This document shows positions 1 through 9,941 of a stretch of DNA of 15,000 bases, piece after piece (position 1 is the stretch's first letter; the number at the start of each line of letters is the position of its first letter). Made by a program: the position numbers and the translations under genes. The stretch is from Rhodococcus qingshengii JCM 15477 (GTDB lineage Bacteria; Actinomycetota; Actinomycetes; Mycobacteriales; Mycobacteriaceae). Under the pieces are notes generated by a model. The model saw only the letters and a list, made by a program, of their open reading frames with translations, made no database searches and was not told the origin of the DNA. The stretch covers positions 585,001-600,000 of the forward strand of contig NZ_CP096563.1 in NCBI RefSeq assembly GCF_023221595.1, given 5' to 3'.

Positions 1-2395
<2,395 letters not shown>

Positions 2396-2545
2396 GAAGC
2401 TACGCGTCCACTGTGCGGTATCTGAAACAACACACAGATACTGATGAGAAACCCTGTTTTCTCCATCCCCCAACACCAGAAACTGGTGTTGACGGGTGGT
2501 GAAACCAGGTGATCAGAAGAAGGTTACTGTGACAGTTTCATAGAG
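2396..2545 (+). other. 23S-5S internal transcribed spacer with three hairpins
   Basis: The spacer of about 150 nt holds three consecutive hairpins and no tRNA. The first pairs GTATCTG (2418-2424) with CAGATAC (2435-2441). The second pairs GAGAAA (2446-2451) with TTTCTC (2458-2463). The third is a perfect 9-bp stem, CAACACCAG (2471-2479) with CTGGTGTTG (2483-2491), closed by an AAA loop. No T-run follows any of them, so they look like processing or spacing structures of the rRNA precursor rather than terminators. Their role in RNase cleavage is inferred. Confidence 0.7.
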
Positions 2546-2662
2546 TTACGGCGGTCATAGCGAAGGGGAAACGCCCGGTCCCATTCCGAACCCGGAAGCT
2601 AAGCCCTTCAGCGCCGATGGTACTGCACTCGACAGGGTGTGGGAGAGTAGGACACCGCCGAA
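2546..2662 (+). rRNA. rrf: 5S ribosomal RNA
   Basis: The sequence has the typical actinobacterial 5S form. The 5' strand TTACGGCGGT pairs with the 3' strand ACACCGCCGAA to make helix I. The conserved core CCCGGTCCCATTCCGAACC is present at about 2575-2593, followed by GGAAGCTAAGCC. The length of about 117 nt fits the family. It is cotranscribed with the 23S rRNA and followed directly by a strong terminator. The ends are placed by the helix I pairing and may shift by one or two bases. Confidence 0.97.
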
Positions 2663-2672
2663 CACACATTAG

Positions 2673-2711
2673 AGAAGCCCCCCAACCAGTACTGGTTGGG
2701 GGGCTTTCTCG
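2673..2711 (+). terminator. rRNA operon terminator
   Basis: A perfect 16-bp inverted repeat, AAGCCCCCCAACCAGT (2675-2690) and ACTGGTTGGGGGGCTT (2691-2706), lies 12 nt after the 5S gene. The GAGAAG/CTTTCTC flanks can extend the stem with one bulge. The downstream T-rich stretch is short (CTTTCTC), as is common for high-GC actinobacterial terminators. It ends the rRNA transcript. Confidence 0.92.
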
Positions 2712-2733
2712 TACCCAAAACACCCCCGACTTC

Positions 2734-2885
2734 GAGCGAACAGCACTGTCGTCGCCCCAGATCGACCCAACGCACCGTTCACACCATCAGGGGCGGGCAC
2801 GCCGCCGACTCACCACCGCGTCCGGGATCGAGTGAACGGCACTCTCACCCTCTTGGACGAGGGGAACGGTACGTTCACACCATCA
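2734..2885. repeat. Two diverged copies of an intergenic repeat, 96 nt apart
   Basis: The segment 2734-2789 resembles 2830-2885 with an exact 96-nt offset at both ends. The left ends are GAGCGAACAGCACTGTC and GAGTGAACGGCACTCTC. The right ends share CGTTCACACCATCA (2776-2789 and 2872-2885); the middles have diverged. In the second copy GTGAACG (2832-2838) and CGTTCAC (2872-2878) form terminal inverted repeats, and the inner parts are partly complementary. Each unit is therefore an imperfect palindrome of about 47 bp, like a REP element or short non-autonomous mobile element. Whether it is dispersed in the genome cannot be seen from this window. Confidence 0.55.
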
Positions 2886-3032
2886 CTGAAAAGTGTGCGC
2901 GCACCACAGGTCTCGTCAGTCGAAGGTCAATCTCGACACCAACCTGCCACGGAACCCGTCGAGCGTGGCTAGGCTCGGAAGAGGTGCCCCGTGTGATCGG
3001 GCCCACCTCACCTGTGCACGCGTGATGACTAC

Positions 3033-3037
3033 GGAGG
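3033..3037 (+). promoter_or_regulatory. Ribosome-binding site deciding the aldehyde dehydrogenase start
   Basis: GGAGG lies 5 nt before the ATG at 3043. The in-frame ATGs upstream (2893 and 3025) have no comparable site. Residues encoded before 3043 do not resemble an aldehyde dehydrogenase N terminus. The start at 3043 is therefore preferred. Confidence 0.75.
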
Positions 3038-3042
3038 CTTCG

Positions 3043-4467
3043 ATGACCGATATTCTCGACCGCACCAAAATCTATGTTGATGGCGCCTGGATCGAATCCA
3101 CTGGCAGCGGTCGGATCGACGTTCTCAATCCGGCTACCGAAGAGCTGATAGGAACTGTCGCCGAAGGCACTGTCGAAGATGTCGATGCGGCCGCGAAGGC
3201 AGCACGAAAGGCTTTCCCCGCTTGGTCTGCACTATCCGGCGGCGAGCGAGCCGAATATCTTTCCAAAGCCGCGGCGATTATTGCCGAACGTACCGATGAT
3301 CTTGCGGCGCTGGTTTCGCAGGATATGGGCATGCCGATCGGATTCGCGAAGCCCGTGCAAATCGGAATGCCGCTCGCGAATTTGAATGCATTTGCCGAAT
3401 TGGCTCGCACTTATGATTTCGACGCTCACGAGGTCGGGAATTCGCTGATTGTTCGCGAACCTGCGGGTGTTGTCGGCGCGATCACTCCCTGGAACTTCCC
3501 GCTCCACCAAGTTGTCTTGAAGGTTGGCGGTGCGCTCGCGGCGGGCTGCACCGTGGTTCTCAAGCCCACCGAGGTTGCGCCACTCATCACGTACGCTCTC
3601 GCTGACATCTTCGACGAAATTGGTTTGCCTGCAGGTGTATTCAACCTGGTAAGTGGCTACGGCCCGGTAGTGGGTGAAGCCATCGCCGGCCACCCGGAAG
3701 TCGACATGGTCTCCTTCACCGGGTCGACTCGGGCAGGCAAGCGAGTGGCCATCGTCGCCGCGGACACCATCAAGAAGGTCTCGCTCGAGCTGGGTGGCAA
3801 GTCGGCGAACGTCATTCTCGACGACGCCGATCTCGAAAAGGCTGTCACGGACGGCGTCGCAAAGTGCTTCATCAACTCGGGCCAGACCTGTTCGGCGCTG
3901 ACGCGTATGTTGGTTCCCGCGGAGAAGGTGGATGAGGCAGCGGCAATTGCTGCTGCGGTCGCCGCTCATTTCCCGGTAGGTGATCCGACTCAGCCGACTT
4001 CGGTGCTTGGTCCTCTGGTGAACGCGAATCAGCTGGGACGCGTTCGCGGATACATCGAGAAGGGTGTGTCGGAAGGTGCCACCGCAGTTGTCGACGGTCG
4101 CGAAACCGGTCTGGCCAGTGGATATTTCGTCGGTCCGACGGTGTTCGCGAACGTGACCGAAGACATGACCATTGCGCGCGAGGAGATCTTCGGACCGGTC
4201 CTCTCGATCATGGGCTACAAAGACGAGGCCGACGCAGTGCGGATCGCCAACGGCACCGAGTACGGACTGGCCGGTGGCGTTTGGTCAGGTGACCCCGATC
4301 GCGCGGATCGCGTCGCGCGGCAACTGCGTGCCGGGCAGGTCGAGGTGAACGGCGGCGCCTTCAACACGAATGCTCCGTTCGGTGGGTACAAGCAGTCGGG
4401 CGTCGGGCGCGAGGCCGGCACGTTCGGGCTCGAAGAGTTCCTCGAGATCAAGGCGATTCAGAGATAG
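3043..4467 (+). CDS. NAD-dependent aldehyde dehydrogenase family protein
   Basis: The 474-residue product oxidises an aldehyde to the carboxylic acid in the cytoplasm; 474 residues is the usual family length. The family's key residues are all visible: the oxyanion-hole Asn151 in ITPWNFP, the general base Glu249 in LELGGK, and the nucleophile Cys283 in NSGQTC. The late motifs EEIFGPV and FGGYKQSG are also present. Glu177 in KPTE is the position that binds the adenosine ribose in NAD-preferring enzymes, so NAD is likely. The substrate is not identifiable. The gene stands alone between the rRNA operon and a hairpin terminator and converges on the transporter/aldolase operon. It may oxidise an aldehyde released by that operon's aldolase, but shared function is only inferred from position. 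By hand count, third-position GC is about 57% over the first 148 codons and about 82% in the middle of the gene. Confidence 0.95.
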   Translation: MTDILDRTKIYVDGAWIESTGSGRIDVLNPATEELIGTVAEGTVEDVDAAAKAARKAFPAWSALSGGERAEYLSKAAAIIAERTDDLAALVSQDMGMPIGFAKPVQIGMPLANLNAFAELARTYDFDAHEVGNSLIVREPAGVVGAITPWNFPLHQVVLKVGGALAAGCTVVLKPTEVAPLITYALADIFDEIGLPAGVFNLVSGYGPVVGEAIAGHPEVDMVSFTGSTRAGKRVAIVAADTIKKVSLELGGKSANVILDDADLEKAVTDGVAKCFINSGQTCSALTRMLVPAEKVDEAAAIAAAVAAHFPVGDPTQPTSVLGPLVNANQLGRVRGYIEKGVSEGATAVVDGRETGLASGYFVGPTVFANVTEDMTIAREEIFGPVLSIMGYKDEADAVRIANGTEYGLAGGVWSGDPDRADRVARQLRAGQVEVNGGAFNTNAPFGGYKQSGVGREAGTFGLEEFLEIKAIQR

Positions 4468-4477
4468 TTTGTTCGAG

Positions 4478-4521
4478 AATGGCGATGCTCCCGTACCAAG
4501 TGCGGGAGCATCGCCATTTTT
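4478..4521. terminator. Probable bidirectional terminator between convergent genes
   Basis: A perfect 16-bp stem pairs AATGGCGATGCTCCCG (4478-4493) with CGGGAGCATCGCCATT (4503-4518) around a 9-nt loop. It is followed by TTT on the plus strand, giving a run ATTTTTG. It begins 10 nt after the aldehyde dehydrogenase stop and ends about 10 nt before the stop codon of the oppositely oriented aldolase gene, so it can serve both. The minus-strand U-run (ATT then CTC) is weaker, so termination in that direction is less certain. Confidence 0.9.
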
Positions 4522-4530
4522 GTACCCGGA

Positions 4531-5292
4531 TCAGGACTTGGCGGCATCCAAATGCTGAGCCGAGATGTTCGCCAGATGTGTCAGGTCCGAGGCCACGGTC
4601 GCGAACGTGTAGCCCTCCCCGAGCCGTTGTGCCGCAACCTGACCGGAAGGTGTGTGGATTCCCGCAGCGACTCCGCTGACGGCGGCAGCTTCGCGCACCC
4701 TGGTGAGCGCTGATTCGAATTCCTCGGCGACGTCCGGATCGTTGGAGTGCTTACCTCCGACGGCGATTCGTAGGTCGGACGGCCCGACGTACACGCCGTC
4801 CAATCCGGGCACTGCGCAGATCTCTTCGACGTTCGCCAGACCCTGTGGGGTCTCGATCATCGCAAATACAACGGTGTCGCGGTTCGCGTCGGCGGGAACG
4901 GGGCCGATACGGAGTTGCGAGCGCATGGGTCCGTAGGAGCGGATGCCGAAAGGCGGATACTTGGCGGCTGCCACGGCGGCCGCTGCCTCTTCGGCGTTGT
5001 TGATCAGCGGAACGATGACGCCCACAGCGCCCGCGTCGAGTGCACGGCCGATGGGCGTCGGATTGTTTGCCTCGACGCGCACCATCCCGACGGTGGACGG
5101 TGACGAGTCGATGGCGGTGAGCCCGGCGACCATCCCCGAATAGCCGATCAGGCCGTGCTGCATGTCGAGGGCAATGTAGTCCCAGCCGACGTGCGCGATC
5201 CATTCGGTCGAGATCGGGCTGTCGATGACGGACCAATATCCGAGTATGCGTTCGCGTCCTCGGATGCGTGCGGCGAATTCCTGTGCTGACAT
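4531..5292 (-). CDS. HpcH/HpaI-family aldolase
   Basis: The 253-residue product belongs to the class II pyruvate-dependent aldolase family (HpcH/HpaI). These enzymes split 2-oxo-4-hydroxy acids, or 2-keto-3-deoxy sugar acids, into pyruvate (or a related 2-oxo acid) and an aldehyde. The catalytic set is visible: His46 in DMQHG, Arg72 in MVRVE, and metal ligands Glu147 in MIETPQG and Asp173 in GPSDL. The conserved PPFGIRS follows the barrel segment GAVGVIVPLI. The start at 5292 gives a normal family length and has a GGAAGAG site about 9 nt upstream; starting at the earlier ATG (5379) would add 29 residues that overlap the reductase gene. It is the last gene of the operon, 34 nt after the reductase stop, and ends at the shared hairpin. 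A role in cleaving a sugar-acid intermediate is inferred; the exact substrate is unknown. Confidence 0.92.
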   Translation of the reverse strand: MSAQEFAARIRGRERILGYWSVIDSPISTEWIAHVGWDYIALDMQHGLIGYSGMVAGLTAIDSSPSTVGMVRVEANNPTPIGRALDAGAVGVIVPLINNAEEAAAAVAAAKYPPFGIRSYGPMRSQLRIGPVPADANRDTVVFAMIETPQGLANVEEICAVPGLDGVYVGPSDLRIAVGGKHSNDPDVAEEFESALTRVREAAAVSGVAAGIHTPSGQVAAQRLGEGYTFATVASDLTHLANISAQHLDAAKS

Positions 5293-5326
5293 AGTGAAGA
5301 ACTCTTCCTGATGAAGGTCGGGTGTT

Positions 5327-6286
5327 TCAGCGGTTGTAGTTGGGCATGGGGCCTCGTAGGGCGGCACCGACGAGATCACACTCTTCGACGGTCGAGGCGT
5401 CGAGTGGACCTCGCCCGATGGCCGCGATATTGGATTCGAGGTGCGTTACTTTGGATCCTCCGAGGAGCAGCGATCCGGCGACGGGCTTGCTGACCAGCCA
5501 GCGCAACGCAAGCTCGGTCAGGGAGATGCCCGACTGCTCTGCGATTGCCGTCAGTTGAGCGATCGCGTCGAATATCTGTGTGTTCCAGTATCGCTCCTTG
5601 TACATCGACGCAAGACGTGAGTCGCCGAATCGGCCGTCGGCGGGACTTTCGTCGAAGGTGTGGCGCCCCGTGAGCAGGCCCCCACCGAGTGGGTTGTAGA
5701 CCATGGTGGTCAGTCCGGTCACGTCCGCGAATTCTGCGTATTCTTCTTCGATGCGACGCGCGAGCAAGTTGTAGAGCTGCTGTGCGACGATCGGTCGGGG
5801 AGCTCCGACTGTGTCTGCGGTGTAGTTGATTTCACTGATTTGCCACGCTGCGAAGTTGGATACGCCGAGTGTGCGGATCTTGCCCTCGGCAACCAGTTCC
5901 GCGACGGTGGTGAGAGTTTCGGTCAGCGTGACGGTTCGGTCCGGCTGATGGAGATAGAACAGGTCGACGTAGTCCGTGTCGAGTCTGCGCAGGCTTCCTT
6001 CGACGCTTGCTCGGAGCCCCTCTGTCGAGAGTGGGCTGTTGTCGCCGGCATCGGGATGCGGCATTCCCGCTTTGGTGGCGAGAGTGACGGAATCGCGTCG
6101 GCCGTGGAGCAGCTTTGCCAGCATGCGCTCGGACTCGCCGCCCGCATAGCCGTTGGCCGTGTCGATGTGAGAGATACCGGCGCCTAGTGCTGCGTCGAGC
6201 ATCGATCCGGCGCCCGATATGTCGACCGTGTCTCCGAATGTCATGGTGCCGAGCACCAGTTTCGGAAGCTCGAAGGGGGCGGTCAT
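5327..6286 (-). CDS. Aldo/keto reductase
   Basis: The 319-residue product is a cytoplasmic TIM-barrel oxidoreductase of the aldo/keto reductase superfamily, normally NADP(H)-dependent. It interconverts a carbonyl with an alcohol. The catalytic tetrad is complete: Asp42 and Tyr47 in HIDTANGYAGGESE, Lys72 in ATKAG and His113 in LFYLHQPD. The signature GKIRTLGVSNF follows, and cofactor-binding elements are seen near the C terminus (LLLGGSK). The ATG shares one base with the stop of the upstream ATPase gene (TGATG), with GAGGAG about 8 nt before it, so translation is probably coupled to the transporter genes. Its position in a transporter operon together with an aldolase suggests it acts on the imported compound. 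Which sugar or acid it uses, and in which direction, cannot be told. Confidence 0.94.
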   Translation of the reverse strand: MTAPFELPKLVLGTMTFGDTVDISGAGSMLDAALGAGISHIDTANGYAGGESERMLAKLLHGRRDSVTLATKAGMPHPDAGDNSPLSTEGLRASVEGSLRRLDTDYVDLFYLHQPDRTVTLTETLTTVAELVAEGKIRTLGVSNFAAWQISEINYTADTVGAPRPIVAQQLYNLLARRIEEEYAEFADVTGLTTMVYNPLGGGLLTGRHTFDESPADGRFGDSRLASMYKERYWNTQIFDAIAQLTAIAEQSGISLTELALRWLVSKPVAGSLLLGGSKVTHLESNIAAIGRGPLDASTVEECDLVGAALRGPMPNYNR

Positions 6287-7152
6287 CAGGCAACTCCTCG
6301 TGATTCGGTCTGCTTGGCTAGCAAGTTCTTGGACAGGGCTGCCACCACGTGGCGTGGTTTGATGCCGACCATGGTGGTGGGATCGAGAGCAGCGCCTCGT
6401 AGTGCGCGGGTGTACGGCTCGCGCGGACTGGCGAGAACTGTGTCTGTGGAACCGGATTCGACGATGGTTCCTTTCGACATCACGACTACGGTCTCGCTGA
6501 TTTCTCGGACGACGCCCAAGTTGTGTGAGATGAAAACGTACGTCAGACCGGTATCGGCCTGAATTTCACGTAGGAGCTCGAGTACCTGCGCTTGCACCGA
6601 CACGTCGAGAGCGCTGGTCGCTTCGTCGCAGACCAGGATCTCGGGTCCGCTGGCAAGTGCACGAGCAATTCCGATGCGCTGACGTTGGCCTCCTGAGAAC
6701 TCCGCCGGACGCCGGTGTAGTGCCGAGCTGGGCAAGCCAACGCGATCGACGAGTTCTGCTGCTGCCTTTGCGCGTTCAGACTTGCTCCGAACACCTTTGA
6801 GGCGCAGTGGTTCTCCGATGATGTCCTCGGCAGTCAGATGAGGGTCGAGCGATCCGTACGGATCTTGGAACACCATTTGAACGCGAGAGCGGTAGGGGCG
6901 CAGCGACTTCTCCGACATCTGCGCGATGTCATTGCCGTCGACGAGAATGCGTCCACTGGTCGGTGTGAGGAGTCGGACGATCGATCGAGCGATGGTCGAC
7001 TTGCCACATCCGGATTCGCCGACGATGGCCAAGGTCTTGCCCTTTTCCACCGAGAAGCTCACAGCATCCACGGCTCGGAAAACTCCGTCGGGAACCGGAT
7101 ACTCGACCACGAGATCTTCGACGGCGAGAAGTGGCGTTTCGTGGCGGGTCAT
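6286..7152 (-). CDS. Dipeptide/oligopeptide-type ABC transporter ATPase (DppF/OppF-like)
   Basis: The 288-residue product is the second of two ATP-hydrolysing subunits that power uptake at the inner face of the membrane. Walker A is GESGCGKST at residues 45-53. A Q-loop lies in MVFQDPYGSLDP. The ABC signature reads FSGGQRQR rather than LSGGQ, as is common in this subfamily. Walker B and the D-loop form EILVCDEATSALD, and the switch histidine is in ISHNLG. The C-terminal PREPYTRAL is typical of the oligopeptide subfamily. The start at 7152 overlaps the preceding ATPase stop by 4 nt (ATGA). The longer frame opening at 7197 would run far into the upstream gene and is rejected. The substrate class is set by the binding protein, not by this subunit. 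Confidence 0.96.
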   Translation of the reverse strand: MTRHETPLLAVEDLVVEYPVPDGVFRAVDAVSFSVEKGKTLAIVGESGCGKSTIARSIVRLLTPTSGRILVDGNDIAQMSEKSLRPYRSRVQMVFQDPYGSLDPHLTAEDIIGEPLRLKGVRSKSERAKAAAELVDRVGLPSSALHRRPAEFSGGQRQRIGIARALASGPEILVCDEATSALDVSVQAQVLELLREIQADTGLTYVFISHNLGVVREISETVVVMSKGTIVESGSTDTVLASPREPYTRALRGAALDPTTMVGIKPRHVVAALSKNLLAKQTESRGVA

Positions 7153-7982
7153 GCCGAGGCTCCGATCTGTGTTGAACGGGCGGGGTCGCCGTCCCAAGGC
7201 CCCAGTTGAGGTATGGCGTCGAGAAGCTTTTGTGTGTAGGCGCTTTGCGGTGAGTCGACGAGAATGTCGGCACTACCGGTCTCCACAAAACGTCCGTCCT
7301 TCATCACGTAGATGCGATCGGAGACCAACCGCGCAACTCCGAGATCGTGAGTGATGACCAGCATTCCGATCCCGGTGCGCTCCTGCAACTCGAGCAATAG
7401 ATCCAGAATCCCGGCCTGAACGGTTACGTCCAGTGCGCTGGTGGGTTCGTCGGCCACGATCAGTTCGGGGCCGGCAGCAAGAGCGCCGGCGATCAGGACG
7501 CGCTGCAACATTCCACCCGACAGTTGATGCGGGTACTTGTCGAGTTGCTGATCCGGATACGGAATGCGTACCTGCTCGAGCAGTTGCACTGCCCGCTCGA
7601 TTTGTTGCTTCTTCGCGGTCACACCGCTGTGGCGCACTGCTTCTCGAAGTTGGCTGCCGATGGTGTGGACGGGACTCAGAGCCGTCATCGGGTCCTGGGG
7701 GATGAGCGCGATGTGTTTTCCGCGAATATCGTTCAGGATCTTCGTGTTTCCGAGAATGTCCTGACCCTTGAACACGGCTTTCCCGGAAAGAACCGCAAGA
7801 TCGTCCGGAAGCAGTCCGAGAATCCCCATGGCTGTCGTCGACTTTCCGGAGCCGGATTCACCGATGATGGTGACGGTTTCACCGGCGTCGATGCAGAAGG
7901 ACACGCCGTCGACGGCTCGGATGACGCCGTTCGCCGTGACAAGTTCGATCTGGAGATCGTCGACCCGTAGTAGATTTCCCAT
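7149..7982 (-). CDS. Dipeptide/oligopeptide-type ABC transporter ATPase (DppD/OppD-like)
   Basis: The 277-residue product is the first ATPase of the transporter and pairs with the following gene product as a heterodimer. Walker A is GESGSGKST (residues 41-49). A Q-loop is seen in LIPQDPMTALSP, the signature is LSGGMLQRV, Walker B/D-loop is LIVADEPTSALD, and the switch histidine is in ITHDLG. The family's C-terminal SAYTQKLLDAIP is present. LSGGM in place of LSGGQ is common in DppD-type subunits. It is shorter than many DppD proteins (about 320-330) because the C-terminal extension that often carries a cysteine motif is reduced. It starts 3 nt after the permease stop and overlaps the next gene by 4 nt. 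Confidence 0.96.
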   Translation of the reverse strand: MGNLLRVDDLQIELVTANGVIRAVDGVSFCIDAGETVTIIGESGSGKSTTAMGILGLLPDDLAVLSGKAVFKGQDILGNTKILNDIRGKHIALIPQDPMTALSPVHTIGSQLREAVRHSGVTAKKQQIERAVQLLEQVRIPYPDQQLDKYPHQLSGGMLQRVLIAGALAAGPELIVADEPTSALDVTVQAGILDLLLELQERTGIGMLVITHDLGVARLVSDRIYVMKDGRFVETGSADILVDSPQSAYTQKLLDAIPQLGPWDGDPARSTQIGASA

Positions 7983-7985
7983 GTC

Positions 7986-8933
7986 TCACGCCTTCGCTTT
8001 CTGGGCGCTGCCACGCCCGAACAGGCTTGCGCCCAGTCGTTTCGAACCTGCAGGACGATCGCGCAGACCATCGCCGAGTAGGTTCACTCCGACGACCAGC
8101 AGCACGATCATCAGACCGGTCAACGTGACGATCCACCATGACGTGGTGATGTAGTCCTGGCCGTCGGCGATGATTCGTCCCCAGGTAGCGAATGGACGTT
8201 GCGGTCCGGCGCCGAGGTAGCTCAACGAACTTTCCAGCAGTACGGCCTGCGCGAGCAGCAGCAGGACGACGAGCGATGCCTGCTTGACGATGTTGGGAAT
8301 GACGTGACGAAGCAGGATGGCCATGCGGGTAAGTCCGAGGACTCGAGCTGCAGCTACGTAAGGCTTTTCGCGTTCGACGAGTACCAATGAGCGAGTCAAC
8401 CGTGCGACTTCGGGCCACTGTGCGATCGCGATGACAAACGTGATGACGGGAATGGACGGGCCGAACAGCGCAACAACGAGAAGCAGCATCATCAGCAGAG
8501 GCAGAGAAAGCTGTGCTTCGAGTAGGCGGGAGATCACGGTGTCGACCCAACCACCGAAGTACCCCGCGGCGGATCCGGCGACGATGCCGATGACGCCGGA
8601 GACGATCACGGCGAGAATACCGATCGTCAGAGACACCTGGCCGCCGTGCAGGATCCGTGAGAGCAGATCTCGTCCCAACTGATCGGTGCCGAAAAGATGG
8701 CCGTCGGTGAGAGGCGGTAGCCGTCGACTGCTCAGGTTGGTCTGGTTCGGATCTGCAAGGGGGAGTAGTCCCGCCAATGCAACAGGAAGAATCACCAGGA
8801 GCGCGCAGATCGAGCCGGTCCAGATCTTGGCTCGGCTGTCTCGCTTACGGCGCGTGGCTCCGGCGCGTGCGAAGTCTGCCTCGGTGACCGCGCTGGCGCG
8901 TGGAGTTGTTGGAGGTTCCAAGACGGTAGTCAT
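7986..8933 (-). CDS. Dipeptide/oligopeptide-type ABC transporter permease (DppC/OppC-like)
   Basis: The 315-residue product is an integral membrane subunit that forms half of the translocation channel. A cytoplasmic N terminus of about 37 residues precedes the first membrane segment (about 39-59). The subfamily motif HLFGTDQLGRDLLSRILHGG lies at 79-98, just before the core domain. The cytoplasmic EAA loop, which docks on the ATPases, is YVAAARVLGLTRMAILLRH (192-210) followed by VIPN. Further hydrophobic segments are near 102-125, 145-170, 216-235 and 263-283. The ATG shares one base with the stop of the other permease (TGATG), indicating coupled translation and equal dosage. Confidence 0.96.
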   Translation of the reverse strand: MTTVLEPPTTPRASAVTEADFARAGATRRKRDSRAKIWTGSICALLVILPVALAGLLPLADPNQTNLSSRRLPPLTDGHLFGTDQLGRDLLSRILHGGQVSLTIGILAVIVSGVIGIVAGSAAGYFGGWVDTVISRLLEAQLSLPLLMMLLLVVALFGPSIPVITFVIAIAQWPEVARLTRSLVLVEREKPYVAAARVLGLTRMAILLRHVIPNIVKQASLVVLLLLAQAVLLESSLSYLGAGPQRPFATWGRIIADGQDYITTSWWIVTLTGLMIVLLVVGVNLLGDGLRDRPAGSKRLGASLFGRGSAQKAKA

Positions 8934-9937
8934 CAGTTGGCGCCCTTTCCGAGTCGCACGCGTGGATCCAGGAGGGGGTAGAGGAGGTCCACTGCCAGTT
9001 GCACGAGCACGGCGAGAACCGCGGTGACAAGCACGGTGGCCTGGATGAGCGGGTAGTCGCGAGTCTCGAGTGCGCGGACCACCAGCGAGCCGACACCAGG
9101 CCAGGCGAACACGACCTCGACCACCACGACGCCGTTCAGCATTCCGGCGAATCTGGTGCCCAGCGCGGTGACGATCGGAATCGCCGAATTACGCATCGCA
9201 TATCGCCAGGTGAGTTCGCGTTCCGATACTCCGCGAGAGCGTGCGACCGTGATGTACGGAGAAGCGAAGGCCGAGACCATTTCGCGTCGAACCATCCGGG
9301 AGATCAACGCGATCTGAAGGATGGCGATGGTGACGGTAGGCAGGATCAACGACGGCCATGTGGTGAAACCGGCTGCCGGGAGTACTGGGATCAAGACCGC
9401 GAAGATCGTCACCAGCATCAGGCCGCTCCAGAACTCCGGCATGGACTGCCCGCCGACGGCTACGACGTTCGCACCGAGTTCACGTCTGGTGTCCGCGTGA
9501 CGGGCCATCCACACGCCCAGCGGAATCGAGAGCACGGCGGTCAACAGAATGGAGCTGACGGCAAGGGTGATGGTGTACGGGAGACGGCCGAGGACAACGT
9601 CCATGGCCGGCGCCTGGAACGAGTACGACGTGCCGAGATTCAGGTGGACGAGGTCCCACAGGTAGATCAGGTATTGGGAGAACACCGACTTGTCCAAGCC
9701 CATGTCAGCACGGATCTGTGCGAGATCCTTGGTGCTGGCCAGCGGTCCGGCCAAGGCGTAGGCAGGATCGCCGGGTGCCATTCGGATCAGGACGAACACT
9801 GTTGTGAGCGTGAGGAAGATCGTCAAGGCACTCTGTGCCAGACGTTTGAGCACGTATTTGACGGTCGGGTTGATCCTTGTGCGTCGACGCGGAGAGATTC
9901 CGAGAGCGGTTTGCGGTTTCGGAGCGGTGAGAGTCAT
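8933..9937 (-). CDS. Dipeptide/oligopeptide-type ABC transporter permease (DppB/OppB-like)
   Basis: The 334-residue product is the other channel-forming membrane subunit. The first membrane segment (about 36-54) ends in the subfamily motif RMAPGDPA. The sequence MGLDKSVFSQYLIYL and the periplasmic loop up to about residue 118 are typical of DppB proteins. The EAA loop, YITVARSRGVSERELTWRY, lies at 228-246. The C terminus DLLYPLLDPRVRLG is the family's usual ending. Further membrane segments are near 120-145, 170-190, 195-213, 266-286 and 298-320. The start lies 4 nt after the binding-protein stop, with GGAGG about 9 nt upstream inside the end of that gene. Confidence 0.96.
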   Translation of the reverse strand: MTLTAPKPQTALGISPRRRTRINPTVKYVLKRLAQSALTIFLTLTTVFVLIRMAPGDPAYALAGPLASTKDLAQIRADMGLDKSVFSQYLIYLWDLVHLNLGTSYSFQAPAMDVVLGRLPYTITLAVSSILLTAVLSIPLGVWMARHADTRRELGANVVAVGGQSMPEFWSGLMLVTIFAVLIPVLPAAGFTTWPSLILPTVTIAILQIALISRMVRREMVSAFASPYITVARSRGVSERELTWRYAMRNSAIPIVTALGTRFAGMLNGVVVVEVVFAWPGVGSLVVRALETRDYPLIQATVLVTAVLAVLVQLAVDLLYPLLDPRVRLGKGAN

Positions 9938-9941
9938 CGCC

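Larger units (their letters stand above)
2712..3042. other. Gene-free gap between rRNA operon and aldehyde dehydrogenase
   Basis: I see no convincing gene in these 331 nt. The left half carries the repeat pair described separately (2734-2789 and 2830-2885). The right half should hold the promoter of the aldehyde dehydrogenase. The only -10-like hexamer I noticed is TAGGCT at 2970-2975, and it has no properly spaced -35, so I do not call a promoter. Open reading frames across the gap lack ribosome-binding sites and recognisable protein features. Confidence 0.6.

Noticed and set aside
2734..2885. CRISPR array
   Set aside because: There are only two degenerate copies, 96 nt apart, with no conserved short repeat and no cas genes.
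2944..2975. Promoter for the aldehyde dehydrogenase with -10 TAGGCT
   Set aside because: The nearest -35-like hexamer (CTGCCA) is 20 nt away and a poor match, so the evidence is too weak.
2893..3042. N-terminal extension of the aldehyde dehydrogenase from an upstream ATG
   Set aside because: The extra 50 residues do not resemble the family and lack a ribosome-binding site, while GGAGG sits correctly before 3043.
3232..3969. A 245-codon minus-strand open frame opposite the aldehyde dehydrogenase
   Set aside because: It lies wholly antisense to a clearly real gene and its protein shows no recognisable motif. Such frames are common in GC-rich coding DNA.
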